In this document: one piece after another, positions 63,720-64,000 of the stretch
How positions within the stretch are numbered: the first letter of the stretch is position 1
Layout of the letters: each line of letters starts with the position of its first letter
Assembly: GCA_021292165.1 (NCBI GenBank)
Contig: CM037878.1
Location: 4,092,001 to 4,156,000 of the forward strand
Reading direction: 5' to 3'
Origin: Shinisaurus crocodilurus
Taxonomy: Eukaryota; Chordata; Lepidosauria; Squamata; Shinisauridae
Length of the DNA stretch: 64,000 bases
Notes under the pieces: generated by a model
The model's database searches: none
The model's input: the letters and a program-made list of their open reading frames with translations, nothing else
What the model was told of the DNA's origin: nothing
Program-made: the position numbers and the translations under genes

Positions 63720-64000
63720 GCATAGTGGTTTGAAAGTACAAAATTAGGTAAATTTGCATTTGAATTCAGAATGGACAAATTTCTCCCCCATCCCTGAATT
63801 GTATTTGTTCATTTTGTATAATTTAGTAAACCCTTCAGACCCCAGTGTAAAACCCGTGAATCCTTCGAGAACTGCTCAAACTGAGACGAAATGTACGTGT
63901 GCATCCGCTTGTGTTCATCTACTGTTTCTCGTGCCTCTTAGTTACCTCCCACACCACTGAAATTCAGGTTGTAATTTCCTCAGGGCAGGAGCCTATCCTT

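Larger units (their letters stand above)
60680..64000 (-). other. TPRG1: TPRG1 intron, partial, upstream of the IDHWNN exon
   Basis: This starts at the acceptor of the 60503-60679 exon and runs off the window. It contains a SINE, a nested CR1 insertion, a MIR-like SINE, an X-family element and a foldback copy. No upstream TPRG1 exon was recognised here. Confidence 0.7.

Noticed and set aside
1..64000. A new defence or metabolic gene system
   Set aside because: The window is a vertebrate intron/intergenic region with one host gene; novelty lies in the transposable elements, not in a gene cluster.

Overview
The window looks like nuclear DNA of a non-avian reptile, most likely a squamate. It has one vertebrate gene with long introns and canonical splice sites, dense CR1 LINEs with the (TCATAGAA)n-type tail, an APE-type LINE with a terminal C2H2 finger, L2-type tails, tRNA-derived SINEs, and many hAT and mariner MITEs. 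Species was not determined. There is no bacterial, plasmid or phage content, and most open frames are LINE pieces, their antisense shadows, or GC-rich repeat translations.

Host gene. The three terminal coding exons of TPRG1 (tumor protein p63 regulated 1) lie on the minus strand at 60503-60679, 29444-29597 and 20414-20608. Splice sites and phases join without conflict into a 174-residue C-terminal part. The N-terminal coding exons should lie beyond the right edge. 1-20413 is 3' UTR plus downstream intergenic DNA, 20609-29443 and 29598-60502 are introns, and 60680-64000 is the start of another intron.

Mobile DNA. (i) At 5863-9860 sits a full-length, nearly intact non-LTR retrotransposon with a 10-bp target duplication and two overlapping ORFs (endonuclease; reverse transcriptase plus zinc finger). 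Four truncated relatives lie at 18.0, 35.0, 40.5-43.5 and 43.8 kb. (ii) There are ten CR1 copies, nine on the minus strand. (iii) Eight copies of a young, almost perfectly palindromic foldback element carry 8-bp duplications of nnnTAnnn form, as in Buster-type hAT elements. One is a composite carrying about 140 bp found beside another copy 6 kb away. (iv) Other 8-bp-TSD elements lie at 26.5, 34.7-36.5, 45.7 and 50.4 kb, some with GC-rich cargo. (v) There are three TA-flanked mariner-like MITEs, two SINEs with a 5S-rRNA-like head and CR1 tail, at least eight tRNA-derived SINEs, and MIR- and L2-like remnants.

Most noteworthy: an in-frame A AAA AAG heptamer exactly where the LINE's endonuclease and RT frames meet, shared by two copies; the composite foldback element with captured flanking DNA; a roughly 90-bp direct repeat flanking one truncated LINE; and the 5S/CR1 chimeric SINE. 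All comparisons were made by eye; clade names and identities need database searches.
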